From assembly GCA_017996845.1 (NCBI GenBank), contig JAGOGF010000005.1, positions 1 to 56,466 of the forward strand: a stretch of DNA of 56,466 nt, written 5' to 3'. The position numbers and the translations under genes were made by a program. The DNA comes from Butyrivibrio sp. (GTDB taxonomy: Bacteria > Bacillota_A > Clostridia > Lachnospirales > Lachnospiraceae). Positions within the stretch are counted from its first letter, which is position 1. Each line of letters starts with the position of its first letter. Below are positions 45,563-54,435 of this stretch, piece by piece. The notes beneath the pieces are model-generated. The model made no database searches, was not told the DNA's origin, and saw nothing but the letters and a program-made list of their open reading frames with translations.

Positions 45563-45589
45563 TTAGCACTCTTAACTGGACAGTGCTAA
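45563..45589. promoter_or_regulatory. CIRCE operator (HrcA binding site)
   Basis: TTAGCACTC-N9-CAGTGCTAA matches the CIRCE consensus TTAGCACTC-N9-GAGTGCTAA at 17 of 18 arm positions with the exact 9-base spacer. It lies 71 bases before the mecA-like ATG. CIRCE normally marks groESL and dnaK operons. Confidence 0.88.
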
Positions 45590-45660
45590 TATCCGGATTA
45601 TAATATGATTAAACAATGAGCATATGGGGTATCGGATTTCAAAGAGAGGAGCTGAGCTAT

Positions 45661-46434
45661 ATGATTATCGTAAAAATGAATAATACTACAGTAGAATGTA
45701 ATATAGCAGCATCTGAACTTCGGGAAATCGGGCTTACTCCGGAATCGGTTGTCAACGGTGAAATGCGCAGTGTGCCTTTTATGGCACAACTTAACAAAGA
45801 AGTCGGAGAGCAGCTTGATTATAATCCGGAAAATGAAGTACTGATGATGTCCAAGAATATGATGGCTGACGGCAGCGTGAGAATTTTTGCCGTAAAAATG
45901 AATAATGATGATATCCAGAAAGCAGCAGACCGTATCAGATCAGCTGCCAACAGTATTCTGGAAGAAATGACACAGGATAAAGTGGAAGAAGTTAAGGCAC
46001 AGAGCGGCAAAGACAAAGGAATTGCTCTTAATGCAATGATCAGCGGGGTTTCAGATACGATAAATAAAATATATCTGCAGGATGAGGATGCGCAGGGAGA
46101 ACCACAGGAAGCAATATCGAGACCAGCAATGGATTACGCCAGATATATGGCGGAGTTTGATACACTGGATGATTGTATTCGCTTCTGCAATGTAATCCGG
46201 AAGCTTCCGATTGAAGATTCAGCGCTCTATAAGCACAAGGGGTACTTTTATCTTTCAGTAGGTCTTCATACAACAGATGACAGAGAGGTGTTTTCTTTAC
46301 GCAAGACAGGGCTTGAATATGCGGCATCGCTGGTTGTGAATTCTCCGGCTGAGATGCATCTGGAAGAAAGCGGAGACTGTGTAATTCAGGAACATGCGAT
46401 CGAACATCTGGCACAGATGGACGAAAAGGACTGA
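45661..46434 (+). CDS. MecA-like adaptor protein of the ClpC protease
   Basis: 257 aa from the ATG at 45661, 9 bases after AGAGGAG. The N-terminal domain (about 1-85) has the substrate-binding MecA layout (VECNIAASELREIGLTPE). A charged linker (about 95-170) leads to the C-terminal ClpC-binding domain (FDTLDDCIRFCNVIRKLP, then the YYL-like GYFYLSV and E-x-G strands). In Bacillus MecA hands substrates to ClpCP. It is a little longer than Bacillus MecA (about 218 aa) because of the linker. A CIRCE element upstream implies heat-shock control by HrcA. The arginase-like gene follows after 4 bases. Confidence 0.85.
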   Translation: MIIVKMNNTTVECNIAASELREIGLTPESVVNGEMRSVPFMAQLNKEVGEQLDYNPENEVLMMSKNMMADGSVRIFAVKMNNDDIQKAADRIRSAANSILEEMTQDKVEEVKAQSGKDKGIALNAMISGVSDTINKIYLQDEDAQGEPQEAISRPAMDYARYMAEFDTLDDCIRFCNVIRKLPIEDSALYKHKGYFYLSVGLHTTDDREVFSLRKTGLEYAASLVVNSPAEMHLEESGDCVIQEHAIEHLAQMDEKD

Positions 46435-46438
46435 AAGA

Positions 46439-47194
46439 ATGAATCGGAATGATGTGACAATATTTGATTTTTCAGGAATTTACGAAAGCGAGGATTTTTA
46501 CCGTAAGGCTGAAAATCCCCGCTTTATTTCATGCAAAGATATTACAGGGACAAATTGTATCTGTGACGAATATGCACAGAAAGCATTGCTGCAGCTGATG
46601 GAAGAAAAAAACTGTCCATCAGAAGGAATTCACTTTATTGATTCGGGCAATTATCATTATATGTCAGAGCTTTTGATCAGACGTCTGAAAGAACCGGTAA
46701 CGCTTCTTCTCTTTGACCATCATCCCGACATGCAGCCATCTGCATTTGGTGATATTCTTTCCTGCGGCAGTTGGGTTAAAAATGCATTGGATGCCGGCGG
46801 AAATATAAAGCAGGTGATAGCAATTGGTGTGGATAACGCGTTGGCAGAAGAGGTCAGTTCCCTGTATTATGGCAGCGTACATTTTTATCAGTTTCAGGAT
46901 TGCATGGGAGAAGGCGGCGTATTGAAATTGCCGCAGGAACCTGCCTTTCCAATCTATCTGTCGGTAGATAAGGATGTCATATCGGAAACGGAACTGTGTA
47001 CGAACTGGGATCAGGGGGATATGCAGTCAGAGGCACTGTTTCTGCTGTTAAAGCATGTACTCGGACAGTATAGGATTGCCGGTGCGGATATATGCGGGGA
47101 ATGTGCACCGGATCAGGATACCGGCATTGCACAGGATGCCATTTCCCGCAGCAACAGGTGGAATGCACAAATCCTCTCATTATTAATGAAATAG
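46439..47194 (+). CDS. Arginase/agmatinase superfamily (ureohydrolase-like) protein
   Basis: 251 aa from the ATG at 46439 with AAAAGGA 8 bases upstream. The binuclear-metal motifs are all visible in a diverged form: GNYHY (His73), FDHHPD (Asp93, His95, Asp97), SVDKD (Asp177, Asp179) and Glu221 in ADICGEC. The protein is shorter than typical arginases (about 300). The substrate is therefore likely not arginine itself; formimino or guanidino compounds are possible. It is cotranscribed with the mecA-like gene, an unexplained pairing. Confidence 0.82.
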   Translation: MNRNDVTIFDFSGIYESEDFYRKAENPRFISCKDITGTNCICDEYAQKALLQLMEEKNCPSEGIHFIDSGNYHYMSELLIRRLKEPVTLLLFDHHPDMQPSAFGDILSCGSWVKNALDAGGNIKQVIAIGVDNALAEEVSSLYYGSVHFYQFQDCMGEGGVLKLPQEPAFPIYLSVDKDVISETELCTNWDQGDMQSEALFLLLKHVLGQYRIAGADICGECAPDQDTGIAQDAISRSNRWNAQILSLLMK

Positions 47195-47268
47195 TGCAGC
47201 AATCTTTACGACGTTTTGAAAATGTGACATACTGAAAGAAAATGTATGGAAAGAATGTGAGGGCGGAT

Positions 47269-47613
47269 ATGGAAATTGACATGGAGAAAAGGCTCAGAGA
47301 CTGTACACGGCATATGGAAAATCTGGATTATGCTGCACTTTCACAGGAAGATATTGAGAAGGAAACAGGAGACATTCTGGTTCAGATCGGTTTTCTGCAA
47401 AATGATCTGATTTTATGCAGAATTCGTTCCGGGGTGCTGATTATCTGTGCGGTTCTGGCCGTTATCGCGGTACTTACAAGTCAGACACTGCCGTTTTATA
47501 TTTTTGGGATAATCATGCTGGCACTGATGGTCTGGTCACTTAATGTTTATATAAAAAGGAATAGGGGAGTGAACCAATTATATCGGATGTATGACAGATT
47601 ATCCAGGTTATGA
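47269..47613 (+). CDS. Small two-helix membrane protein, unknown
   Basis: 114 aa from the ATG at 47269 after GAGGGCGG; an ATG nine codons earlier is less well supported. A charged N-terminal helix (1-55), two closely spaced membrane helices (about 55-95) and a basic C-terminus. No family recognised. Probably the third gene after the mecA-like pair, with a 74-base gap. Confidence 0.6.
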   Translation: MEIDMEKRLRDCTRHMENLDYAALSQEDIEKETGDILVQIGFLQNDLILCRIRSGVLIICAVLAVIAVLTSQTLPFYIFGIIMLALMVWSLNVYIKRNRGVNQLYRMYDRLSRL

Positions 47614-47673
47614 ATGTTGGAAACCGCTCTGATGGCTAATTTTCGAATTGTTTGAAAAAATTTCAAAAAAAGG

Positions 47674-47702
47674 TTGACACAAAGAAGGGTTGTGGCTAAA
47701 AT
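47674..47702 (+). promoter_or_regulatory. Strong sigma-A promoter of the tRNA-Leu pair
   Basis: Perfect -35 TTGACA (47674-47679), exactly 17 bases, -10 TAAAAT (47697-47702); the tRNA begins 23 bases later. Confidence 0.85.
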
Positions 47703-47725
47703 AGACTATGTTGCACGCGAGAAAT

Positions 47726-47808
47726 GCAGGAGTGGCGGAATGGCAGACGCGCATGGTTCAGGTCCATGTGATAGCAATATCATGAGGGTTCAAGTCCCTT
47801 CTCCTGCA
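47726..47808 (+). tRNA. tRNA-Leu (anticodon CAG)
   Basis: 83 bases: acceptor GCAGGAG/CTCCTGC, anticodon stem CATGG/CCATG with loop TTCAGGT, a class II long variable arm (GTGATAGCAATATCATGAG) and T-arm GGGTTCAAGTCCC. Discriminator A. CCA not encoded. Confidence 0.96.
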
Positions 47809-47849
47809 CTACTTTAAAAAAGCATGCAGCATAATTTCATAGTAAGAAT

Positions 47850-47933
47850 GCGGAAATGTCGGAATTGGCAGACGAGCAAGACTAAGGATCTTGTGATAGC
47901 AATATCGTGAGGGTTCAAGTCCCTTTTTCCGCA
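47850..47933 (+). tRNA. tRNA-Leu (anticodon AAG)
   Basis: 84 bases: acceptor GCGGAAA/TTTCCGC, anticodon stem CAAGA/TCTTG with loop CTAAGGA, long variable arm nearly identical to the first copy, discriminator A. Anticodon AAG reads CUU; A34 is rare for leucine in bacteria and would need TadA-type deamination to read further codons. Confidence 0.94.
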
Positions 47934-47939
47934 CTGGAG

Positions 47940-47967
47940 AGATCTATCGGTCGATAGATCTTTTTTT
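47940..47967 (+). terminator. Terminator of the tRNA-Leu pair
   Basis: AGATCTATCG and CGATAGATCT are perfect inverted arms, followed by seven T. Confidence 0.88.
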
Positions 47968-48089
47968 GTACAAATATTTTGCAGTATTTGTCATTAAAAA
48001 TTTGTACTTTTTATGCTAAAATAACAATATGAATTGTTGCTGCGCACAATCGTGAATCCTAAAATGCAGTCGCGGCACGGGGGACGGGT

Positions 48090-48500
48090 ATGGAGGAAAA
48101 TCAGGAGCGGATTTCGGAAACGGAGCTGCTTACGGAAATCCGTAATGAAACCAGAAAACAGGTAAAGTTTGCAAAAATTTCGGCGGCTTTTACCGGCGGT
48201 ATTTTTGTAATCATACTCGTAGCGGCAATCATTCTGGTTCCCAGGGTGAGTGTTACGCTGCAGCATGCGGATCAGCTGATCGGAAATGCAAATCTTGCTC
48301 TTGCAGATATAACCCGGATGAGCAACAGCGTAGGGGATATGAGCAAAAAAGTGGATCAGTTGGTGGCGGATAATTCGGAGAAGCTGACAGAGTCGGTAGA
48401 GAAACTTTCCAGTATTGATTTTGCAGGACTGAATAAGGCGATCAAGGATCTGCAGGATGCAGTGGGGCCTTTTGCAAATCTGATGAACAGATGGAAATAA
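48090..48500 (+). CDS. Small single-pass membrane protein with coiled coil, unknown
   Basis: 136 aa. Charged N-terminus (1-27), one membrane helix (about 31-52), then a long external or internal helix with heptad-like spacing (about 55-125). ATG after GGGGGACGGG. The layout resembles structural or regulatory membrane-tethered helices; no family recognised. The repeat protein gene follows 107 bases on. Confidence 0.65.
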   Translation: MEENQERISETELLTEIRNETRKQVKFAKISAAFTGGIFVIILVAAIILVPRVSVTLQHADQLIGNANLALADITRMSNSVGDMSKKVDQLVADNSEKLTESVEKLSSIDFAGLNKAIKDLQDAVGPFANLMNRWK

Positions 48501-48607
48501 AGTATGTTTCTGCAGATGAAGATATCAGAGCGAATTTGTGCTATACTGAAAAAAGCAGTTTTTTTGTTTTGTAAGTGACATCACCTTTTTGGAAGGAGTG
48601 GTCAGAT

Positions 48608-49294
48608 ATGGGAGAAAAAAGCAACAAATGGAGCAGTGAAACAGTCAAGAAGCTGGCAAAGTCAGTATCAGATGCAGCACAGCCTGTACTGGAAGAAGCA
48701 AGAATCAAGGCAGAACCGCTGATGAAGGATGTTAAGGCAGCTACAAAACCTTATATGGAAAAGGCAGAGCCTTATATTGAGAAGGCAATAGAAAAAACGG
48801 AACCGATCATTACAGAAGCTGTTGAGAAGGCAGGACCGGCAGTGCATAAGGCAATGAAAACAGCAGAACCGATGCTGGAACAGGCACGCGCCAAGGCAGA
48901 ACCTGTCCTGGATGAACTGAGAATCAAAGCAGAACCTGTATTTGAAAGCGCAATGGAAAAGGCAGATCCTGTTCTGAAGAAGATGAAAAAGGAAGCCGAA
49001 CCTGCAGCACGGGCAGTAAAAAAGCAGTCTGAAAAGGCGGCAAAAGTTGCAATGGCTGTTGGAAATGATCTGGCTGAAAAAGCGGCAGTAAAGGCCAGCA
49101 AAAACGAGGTTTTCCTGCAGTATGGAGATCAGGAAATCAGGACGGAAGATATTCTGGATAAGGCCAGGGCTGATTATGCAGCACATGGGCATAAGACAAA
49201 GGATATCAAAGAATTGCAGGTGTATATCAAGCCAGCGGATAATGCTGCATATTATGTAATCAATCATCATGATACAGGAAAAATTGATTTCTGA
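48608..49294 (+). CDS. Apolipoprotein/LEA-like 11-residue repeat protein with DUF6465-type C-terminus
   Basis: 228 aa from the ATG at 48608 after AAGGAG. Residues about 25-145 are a run of amphipathic 11-residue units of the form (E/K)-A-x-P-x-x-x-x-(A/x)-(K/R)-x, with the P at a regular step (AEPLMKD, AEPYIEK, TEPIITE, AEPMLEQ, AEPVLDE, AEPVFES, ADPVLKK). Such repeats fold into long helices that lie on membranes or polyesters. The C-terminal ~63 residues (from NEVFLQYGDQEI) look like the Lachnospiraceae domain DUF6465. No signal peptide. Function unknown. Confidence 0.8.
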   Translation: MGEKSNKWSSETVKKLAKSVSDAAQPVLEEARIKAEPLMKDVKAATKPYMEKAEPYIEKAIEKTEPIITEAVEKAGPAVHKAMKTAEPMLEQARAKAEPVLDELRIKAEPVFESAMEKADPVLKKMKKEAEPAARAVKKQSEKAAKVAMAVGNDLAEKAAVKASKNEVFLQYGDQEIRTEDILDKARADYAAHGHKTKDIKELQVYIKPADNAAYYVINHHDTGKIDF

Positions 49295-49314
49295 TCAGCT
49301 GATAGAAAAATGAT

Positions 49315-49347
49315 GGCCGGTATCGGGCGAAATGTCTGATACCGGCC
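49315..49347 (+). repeat. GC-rich intercistronic stem-loop
   Basis: GGCCGGTATC and GATACCGGCC are perfect 10-bp arms around a 13-base loop, between the repeat protein gene and the next gene. There is no T-run, so it may act as an mRNA stabiliser or a weak terminator. Confidence 0.55.
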
Positions 49348-49384
49348 TGTCTGTCTGAAAAAACAGGTACAGGAGAGCGGAACA

Positions 49385-49741
49385 GTGGGAATCGAATTAC
49401 ATGATTTTTTTAATCTGACACATTATGAATATGGAGAAGCTTTTTTTGGAAGTCATAAAGGAATGCGCTACCGGCTTGCAAGAGAGCCGCTTGAAAATGT
49501 TCATTTTACTCCTCCGGAAAAACGGGAACCGGCAACACTCATGGCGACAGTATGGCCGGAACCATATGCATATGCAGCGACAGATGATGCATGCAAAAAA
49601 AGTGAACATTTTCCGGTTTCGCAGGAAGGACTTGAAGCTGCTGTTGTATGGATCAATGAGCAGTACGAGAGCAGAATCAGAGAATGGTCTCAGGAACGAA
49701 GCATTCTGGATATGGAAAGTATAAGGATCAAAGATAAATAA
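49385..49741 (+). CDS. Conserved-looking protein of unknown function
   Basis: 118 aa from a GTG at 49385 with AGGAGAG upstream. Soluble, aromatic-rich, with a WPEPYAYAATDD segment and a C-terminal helix containing WINEQYESRIREW. Codon use is normal. It lies between the repeat protein gene and dgt with gaps of about 90 and 107 bases. No family recognised with certainty. Confidence 0.65.
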   Translation: MGIELHDFFNLTHYEYGEAFFGSHKGMRYRLAREPLENVHFTPPEKREPATLMATVWPEPYAYAATDDACKKSEHFPVSQEGLEAAVVWINEQYESRIREWSQERSILDMESIRIKDK

Positions 49742-49848
49742 GATGAAAAAGAAAAAGGAATATGCAGAGAAGTACAGAATATTATAATTGTACGGCAAAA
49801 TGAAAAAACAGATAAACAGGATTATTTGAGACAAAAAGGAGCAGAAGA

Positions 49849-50856
49849 TTGAAGATTCGCGAGGATCTTGAGAAAAGAGAGCAGGAAACACTCAGCCCTT
49901 ATGCATGCTTGAGTATGCAGTCAAAAGGAAGACAGAAGCCGGAGGAACTTTGCGATATCAGACCGTGCTTTCAGCGTGACAGGGACCGGATCCTGTATTC
50001 GAAGTCTTTTCGCAGACTGAAGGATAAGACCCAGGTTTTTTTGACTCCGGATGGGGATCATTACAGAACACGAATGACGCATACGCTGGAAGTTGCACAG
50101 AATGCCAGAACCATAGCAAGGGCCCTTCGGTTGAACGAAGATCTTGCAGAAGCAATTGCGCTTGGACACGATATCGGTCATACACCGTTTGGCCATGCAG
50201 GAGAAAGGGCGCTTGGGCAGGTCTGCCAATATGGATTTAAGCACAATGAACAGAGCCTTCGTATTCTTGATATTCTGGAGAAAGACGGACAGGGACTGAA
50301 TCTGACATGGGAAGTGCGGGATGGCATACTGAATCATGAAATGGAGACAGTACCGCATACGCTTGAAGGTAAGATCGTACGTCTTTCAGACAAAATTGCA
50401 TATATCCGGCATGACATGGAAGATGCGATCCGGGGAGGAATTTTACGGGAAAGTGATCTTCCGCAAGAAATTGGTGCACTGATCGGATATACCAATGGAG
50501 AATGGCTGAATACATTTATTCATGATATTGTGGAAAACAGTTATGGGAAGAATGATATCGTGATGTCAGAGCAGATATACCGGGCAATGATGGATCTGCG
50601 GGAGTTTATGTTCAGACGCGTTTACACCAATCCCATTGCAAAGGGAGAGGAAGGCAAGGCGATCGATCTGGTAAAAACATTGTATGCATATTATCTGGAA
50701 CACATCGATCTTTTGCCGGGATATCTTTTGGAACTGATGGATAAAGGCGAACCGCGGGACCGTATTGTATGTGACTATATCAGTGCAATGACGGATCGGT
50801 TTGCAATTGCCCGTTATGAGAAAATATATATTCCAAAATCATGGAATGTTTACTGA
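49849..50856 (+). CDS. dgt: Deoxyguanosinetriphosphate triphosphohydrolase-like protein
   Basis: 335 aa from a TTG at 49849, 7 bases after AGGAG. HD-domain metal ligands His78 (RMTHTLEVAQ), His107-Asp108 (LGHDIGHTPFGH) and Asp near the end of the domain (RLSDKIAY). The EFRRLKDKTQVF-like opening (SKSFRRLKDKTQVF) is characteristic. These enzymes cut dNTPs to nucleoside plus triphosphate. It precedes dnaG by 12 bases, the usual clostridial order. Confidence 0.93.
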   Translation: MKIREDLEKREQETLSPYACLSMQSKGRQKPEELCDIRPCFQRDRDRILYSKSFRRLKDKTQVFLTPDGDHYRTRMTHTLEVAQNARTIARALRLNEDLAEAIALGHDIGHTPFGHAGERALGQVCQYGFKHNEQSLRILDILEKDGQGLNLTWEVRDGILNHEMETVPHTLEGKIVRLSDKIAYIRHDMEDAIRGGILRESDLPQEIGALIGYTNGEWLNTFIHDIVENSYGKNDIVMSEQIYRAMMDLREFMFRRVYTNPIAKGEEGKAIDLVKTLYAYYLEHIDLLPGYLLELMDKGEPRDRIVCDYISAMTDRFAIARYEKIYIPKSWNVY

Positions 50857-50868
50857 CAGGGTGCTAGC

Positions 50869-52653
50869 ATGCAATATTCACAGGAAATAATTGAAGAAGT
50901 TCGCTCAAGGAACGACATTGTAGATGTGATTGGAGAGTACGTTCATCTGCAGAAAAAAGGTTCCGGTTATATGGGACTGTGTCCTTTCCACAACGAGAAA
51001 TCACCATCTTTTTCAGTGTCCGGATCCAAACAGATGTATCATTGTTTTGGCTGCGGGGCTGGCGGCGATGTGTTTACTTTTTTGATGAAATATGACAATC
51101 TCACATTTGGCGAAGCAATCAAAGAGCTTGCACAGCGCGGCGGAATAACGCTTCCGGATGAGGATGATTCTCCGGCCGCCAGAAAAATGAGGGATAAACG
51201 TCAGATTTTGCTGGATATCAACAAAGAGGCAGCCAGATATTATTATTTTCAGCTGCGATCTGAAAAAGGGAAAATCGGCTACGAATATTTCAAAAAAAGA
51301 GAACTGACAGATGAGACCATGCAGAAGTTCGGACTTGGCTTTTCCAATATCAGCAGCAATGATCTGGTAGGGTATCTGAAAACAAAAGGATACAGTGATG
51401 AAGAGATTATTGAAGCAGGGCTTGCCGCACATGATGAGAAATTCGGAACGCATGATAAATTCTGGAACCGTGTGATGTTTCCGATTCAGGATGTGAATCA
51501 GAAAGTGGTTGGTTTTGGCGGAAGGGTAATGGGTGATGGCAAACCAAAATACCTCAATTCTCCGGAGACAATGATTTTTGATAAGAGCCATAATCTGTAT
51601 GGACTGAATTATGCCAAAAATGCCCGTGCAGGGCATATGATCATCTGTGAAGGTTATATGGATGTCATCGCAATGCATCAGGCCGGCTTTTCGGAAGCGG
51701 TCGCCTCACTCGGGACAGCCTTTACTTCAGGACAGGCAAGGATTCTGAAAAGGTATACGGATGAAGTAATTTTGTCTTATGACAGTGATGGCGCAGGTAT
51801 CAGGGCGGCAATACGCGGAATCGGAATCCTGAAAGAAGCAGGCCTGCAGGGTAAAGTCCTGAATCTGGAACCATATAAAGATCCGGATGAATTTATCAAG
51901 GCAGAAGGCGGTGCAGCATTTGCAGAGCGGCTCAGAAATGCAGAAAACACCTTTTTCTTTGAACTCCGTATGCTGCAGCAGGAGTATGATATGAATGATC
52001 CAGCTGCAAAAACAGCTTTTTACCGGGAAATTGCAAAAAAACTGTGTGAGTTTGAAGAAGCTGTGGAACGGGAGAATTATCTGCAGGCGGTAGCGGCAAG
52101 GTATAATATTGCACAGAACGATCTGAGAAGTCTGGTCGGAATGACCGCAATGGCTTCCGGCGGAGGCATTGTAAAACCGGTGGAACGGCCAAAATCCGGG
52201 ATTCAGGCAAGAAACAATCCGGAAGAGGCATCACTGAAACCGCAGCGGGTACTGCTGACCTGGATTGCAGATGAACCGCAGATTTACAGGCAGATCAGAG
52301 AATATATTTCAGTAGATGATTTTACAGATGAATTATACAGGCATGTTGCTGAGCGGATGTTTGCGGGAATGGATGCAGGAAGTTTTCTGCCGGCATCCAT
52401 TGTAAGTATGTTTCCAGACGAAGAACAGCAGCGTAAAGTTGCTGAAATATTTAATACAAATCTTGTTCAGATAGAAACGCGGGATGAAAAAGAAAAAGCA
52501 CTTCATGATATTATCATGGATGTGAAAAGCGCTGGATATGCCAGACAGATGCAGGAAATGCCGCTGGATGATGCAAACGCACTCAAAAAAACGATCGAGG
52601 GAAAAAAGCTTCTGGAAGAGCTGTCGCATACAAAAATATCACTGGGAGATTAA
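50869..52653 (+). CDS. dnaG: DNA primase
   Basis: 594 aa. Zinc-binding domain with Cys38, His41, Cys59 and Cys62 (CPFHNEKSPSF, CFGCGAGG), RNA polymerase domain, and TOPRIM with CEGYMDVIAMH and SYDSDGAG. The C-terminal ~150 residues are the helicase-binding region. The ribosome site (AGGGTG) is modest, so translation may depend partly on dgt. It makes RNA primers for replication. rpoD follows after 50 bases. Confidence 0.97.
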   Translation: MQYSQEIIEEVRSRNDIVDVIGEYVHLQKKGSGYMGLCPFHNEKSPSFSVSGSKQMYHCFGCGAGGDVFTFLMKYDNLTFGEAIKELAQRGGITLPDEDDSPAARKMRDKRQILLDINKEAARYYYFQLRSEKGKIGYEYFKKRELTDETMQKFGLGFSNISSNDLVGYLKTKGYSDEEIIEAGLAAHDEKFGTHDKFWNRVMFPIQDVNQKVVGFGGRVMGDGKPKYLNSPETMIFDKSHNLYGLNYAKNARAGHMIICEGYMDVIAMHQAGFSEAVASLGTAFTSGQARILKRYTDEVILSYDSDGAGIRAAIRGIGILKEAGLQGKVLNLEPYKDPDEFIKAEGGAAFAERLRNAENTFFFELRMLQQEYDMNDPAAKTAFYREIAKKLCEFEEAVERENYLQAVAARYNIAQNDLRSLVGMTAMASGGGIVKPVERPKSGIQARNNPEEASLKPQRVLLTWIADEPQIYRQIREYISVDDFTDELYRHVAERMFAGMDAGSFLPASIVSMFPDEEQQRKVAEIFNTNLVQIETRDEKEKALHDIIMDVKSAGYARQMQEMPLDDANALKKTIEGKKLLEELSHTKISLGD

Positions 52654-52703
52654 GACAGGGTTGATGCAAATCCCAAAAAGTATTAAAGATGAGGAGAACA
52701 CAG

Positions 52704-54224
52704 ATGAATAAGAAAGCAACAGAATTACAGGATGAAGAAATGGGAATGAAAAAGTCCGCCGTAAAACCTGCCGCCAGAGTAGCTGCAAAGCCAAAGGCAG
52801 CGAAGGCATCCAAAGAAAATGAAGAGGCTGCAGAACCTGAAACGAATGGAAAGGCGGCAAAAACCAAAGCATCCAGGACGTCTGAGAAAATAAGAGAAAA
52901 GGAACATGAGGAAACAGAAGACCGCGCAGAGGATGATGAACTGATAGAGGAAGTTTCAGAGAACGAGGAGGAAGACGGCAGCCATGAAATGGATGAAGCA
53001 ACAAGGGCGAAGTTTAAACTCAAACTGAAAGAACTCCTTACCCGAGCCAAGAAAAAGAAAAATGTTCTGGAATACAATGAAATCAGTGATTTTTTTGCGG
53101 AGCTGAATCTGGATGAAGAGCAGCTTGACAAGATCCTGGAAGTATTGGAGCAGTCCGGTGTGGATGTGCTGCGCATGTCAGATGATGTGGATGATATTCC
53201 GGATGATGATGAGATTCTGATTAATGAGGAAGAGGAAGTTGACATGGAAAGCATCGACCTGTCAGTTCCCGATGGAATCAGCATTGAAGATCCGGTCAGA
53301 ATGTATTTAAAGGAGATTGGTAAAGTTCCGCTTCTGACAGCAGATCAGGAAATTGAGCTGGCCAAACAGATGGAAGCAGGAATGCTTGCCGATAAGGTTA
53401 TAAATGCAGGAGATATTTCGGAAGCGAAACTGAAGGATGAAGAACTCGAAATTGTAAAAGATCTGACAGATGAGCAGCTCAAGGAAATAGCAGAGACCGG
53501 CAATGAGGCTAAAAAGAGACTTGCAGAAGCAAATCTCAGACTTGTTGTCAGTATCGCAAAGCGATATGTGGGAAGAGGGATGCTGTTTCTGGATCTGATT
53601 CAGGAAGGAAACCTTGGTCTGATTAAGGCAGTTGAAAAGTTTGATTTCCGTAAAGGTTTTAAATTTTCAACTTATGCAACATGGTGGATCCGGCAGGCAA
53701 TTACAAGGGCAATTGCAGATCAGGCCAGAACCATCCGTATACCGGTTCACATGGTTGAGACAATCAATAAACTTATTCGAATCAGCCGTCAGTTGCTGCA
53801 GGAGCTTGGACGTGAACCCACTCCGGAAGAAATTGCAGAGCAAATGGGTATGCCGGTAGAAAGAGTCCGTGAGATACTCAAAATATCACAGGAGCCTGTT
53901 TCTCTTGAAACACCTATTGGAGAAGAGGAAGACAGCCATTTAGGGGACTTCATTCAGGATGATAATGTTCCGGTACCTGCTGATGCAGCAGCTTTTACGC
54001 TTTTGAAGGAACAGCTGGTGGAAGTTCTTGGAACACTTACAGAGAGAGAGCAGAAGGTTCTGCGTCTGCGTTTTGGTCTGGATGACGGACGTGCCAGAAC
54101 ACTGGAAGAAGTCGGCAAAGAGTTTAATGTAACACGTGAACGTATCCGTCAGATTGAAGCCAAAGCACTTCGTAAGCTTCGCCACCCGAGTCGCAGCCGC
54201 AAACTCAAGGATTATCTTGACTGA
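52704..54224 (+). CDS. rpoD: Primary RNA polymerase sigma factor
   Basis: 506 aa from the ATG at 52704 (GAGGAG, 7 bases); an ATG five codons earlier has no site. Residues 1-100 are a Lys/Ala- and then Glu-rich tail, longer than the Bacillus SigA N-terminus. Region 1.1-like (about 100-170), region 1.2 ([16 protein letters not shown]), region 2 with the core- and -10-binding helices ([21 protein letters not shown]), region 3, and region 4.2 HTH ([20 protein letters not shown]). Directs housekeeping transcription. I see no clear terminator in the 211 bases after it. Confidence 0.97.
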   Translation: MNKKATELQDEEMGMKKSAVKPAARVAAKPKAAKASKENEEAAEPETNGKAAKTKASRTSEKIREKEHEETEDRAEDDELIEEVSENEEEDGSHEMDEATRAKFKLKLKELLTRAKKKKNVLEYNEISDFFAELNLDEEQLDKILEVLEQSGVDVLRMSDDVDDIPDDDEILINEEEEVDMESIDLSVPDGISIEDPVRMYLKEIGKVPLLTADQEIELAKQMEAGMLADKVINAGDISEAKLKDEELEIVKDLTDEQLKEIAETGNEAKKRLAEANLRLVVSIAKRYVGRGMLFLDLIQEGNLGLIKAVEKFDFRKGFKFSTYATWWIRQAITRAIADQARTIRIPVHMVETINKLIRISRQLLQELGREPTPEEIAEQMGMPVERVREILKISQEPVSLETPIGEEEDSHLGDFIQDDNVPVPADAAAFTLLKEQLVEVLGTLTEREQKVLRLRFGLDDGRARTLEEVGKEFNVTRERIRQIEAKALRKLRHPSRSRKLKDYLD

Positions 54225-54435
54225 TTTTGAATGAAGCAGCAAATCTGGTTTTGCCTGTTTGTATGTGCATATTTATATTATCCTGCAGCTTTTTTAAGCA
54301 ACCTGCTGAATCGGCAGCAGCCTATTTCAATTCGTATCTGCATATGGTAAAATATACTTATAATTTACTTAATTATATGTAATTTATACACAATAAGTAT
54401 AATCATAACAAAAAATCATATGTGGGAGGTTGTTT

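Noticed and set aside
48668..49270. 200-aa Cys/Phe-rich open frame antisense to the repeat protein
   Set aside because: Its periodic pattern is only the complement of the 11-residue repeats on the + strand.
52583..53284. 233-aa Ser-rich open frame antisense to rpoD
   Set aside because: It mirrors the Glu/Lys/Asp-rich sigma-factor N-terminus (GAA/GAT read backwards gives Ser/Phe codons).
54225..54435. Terminator directly after rpoD
   Set aside because: Short GC inverted pieces (GCTGAATCGGCAGC) exist but lack a T-run; evidence was too weak to list.
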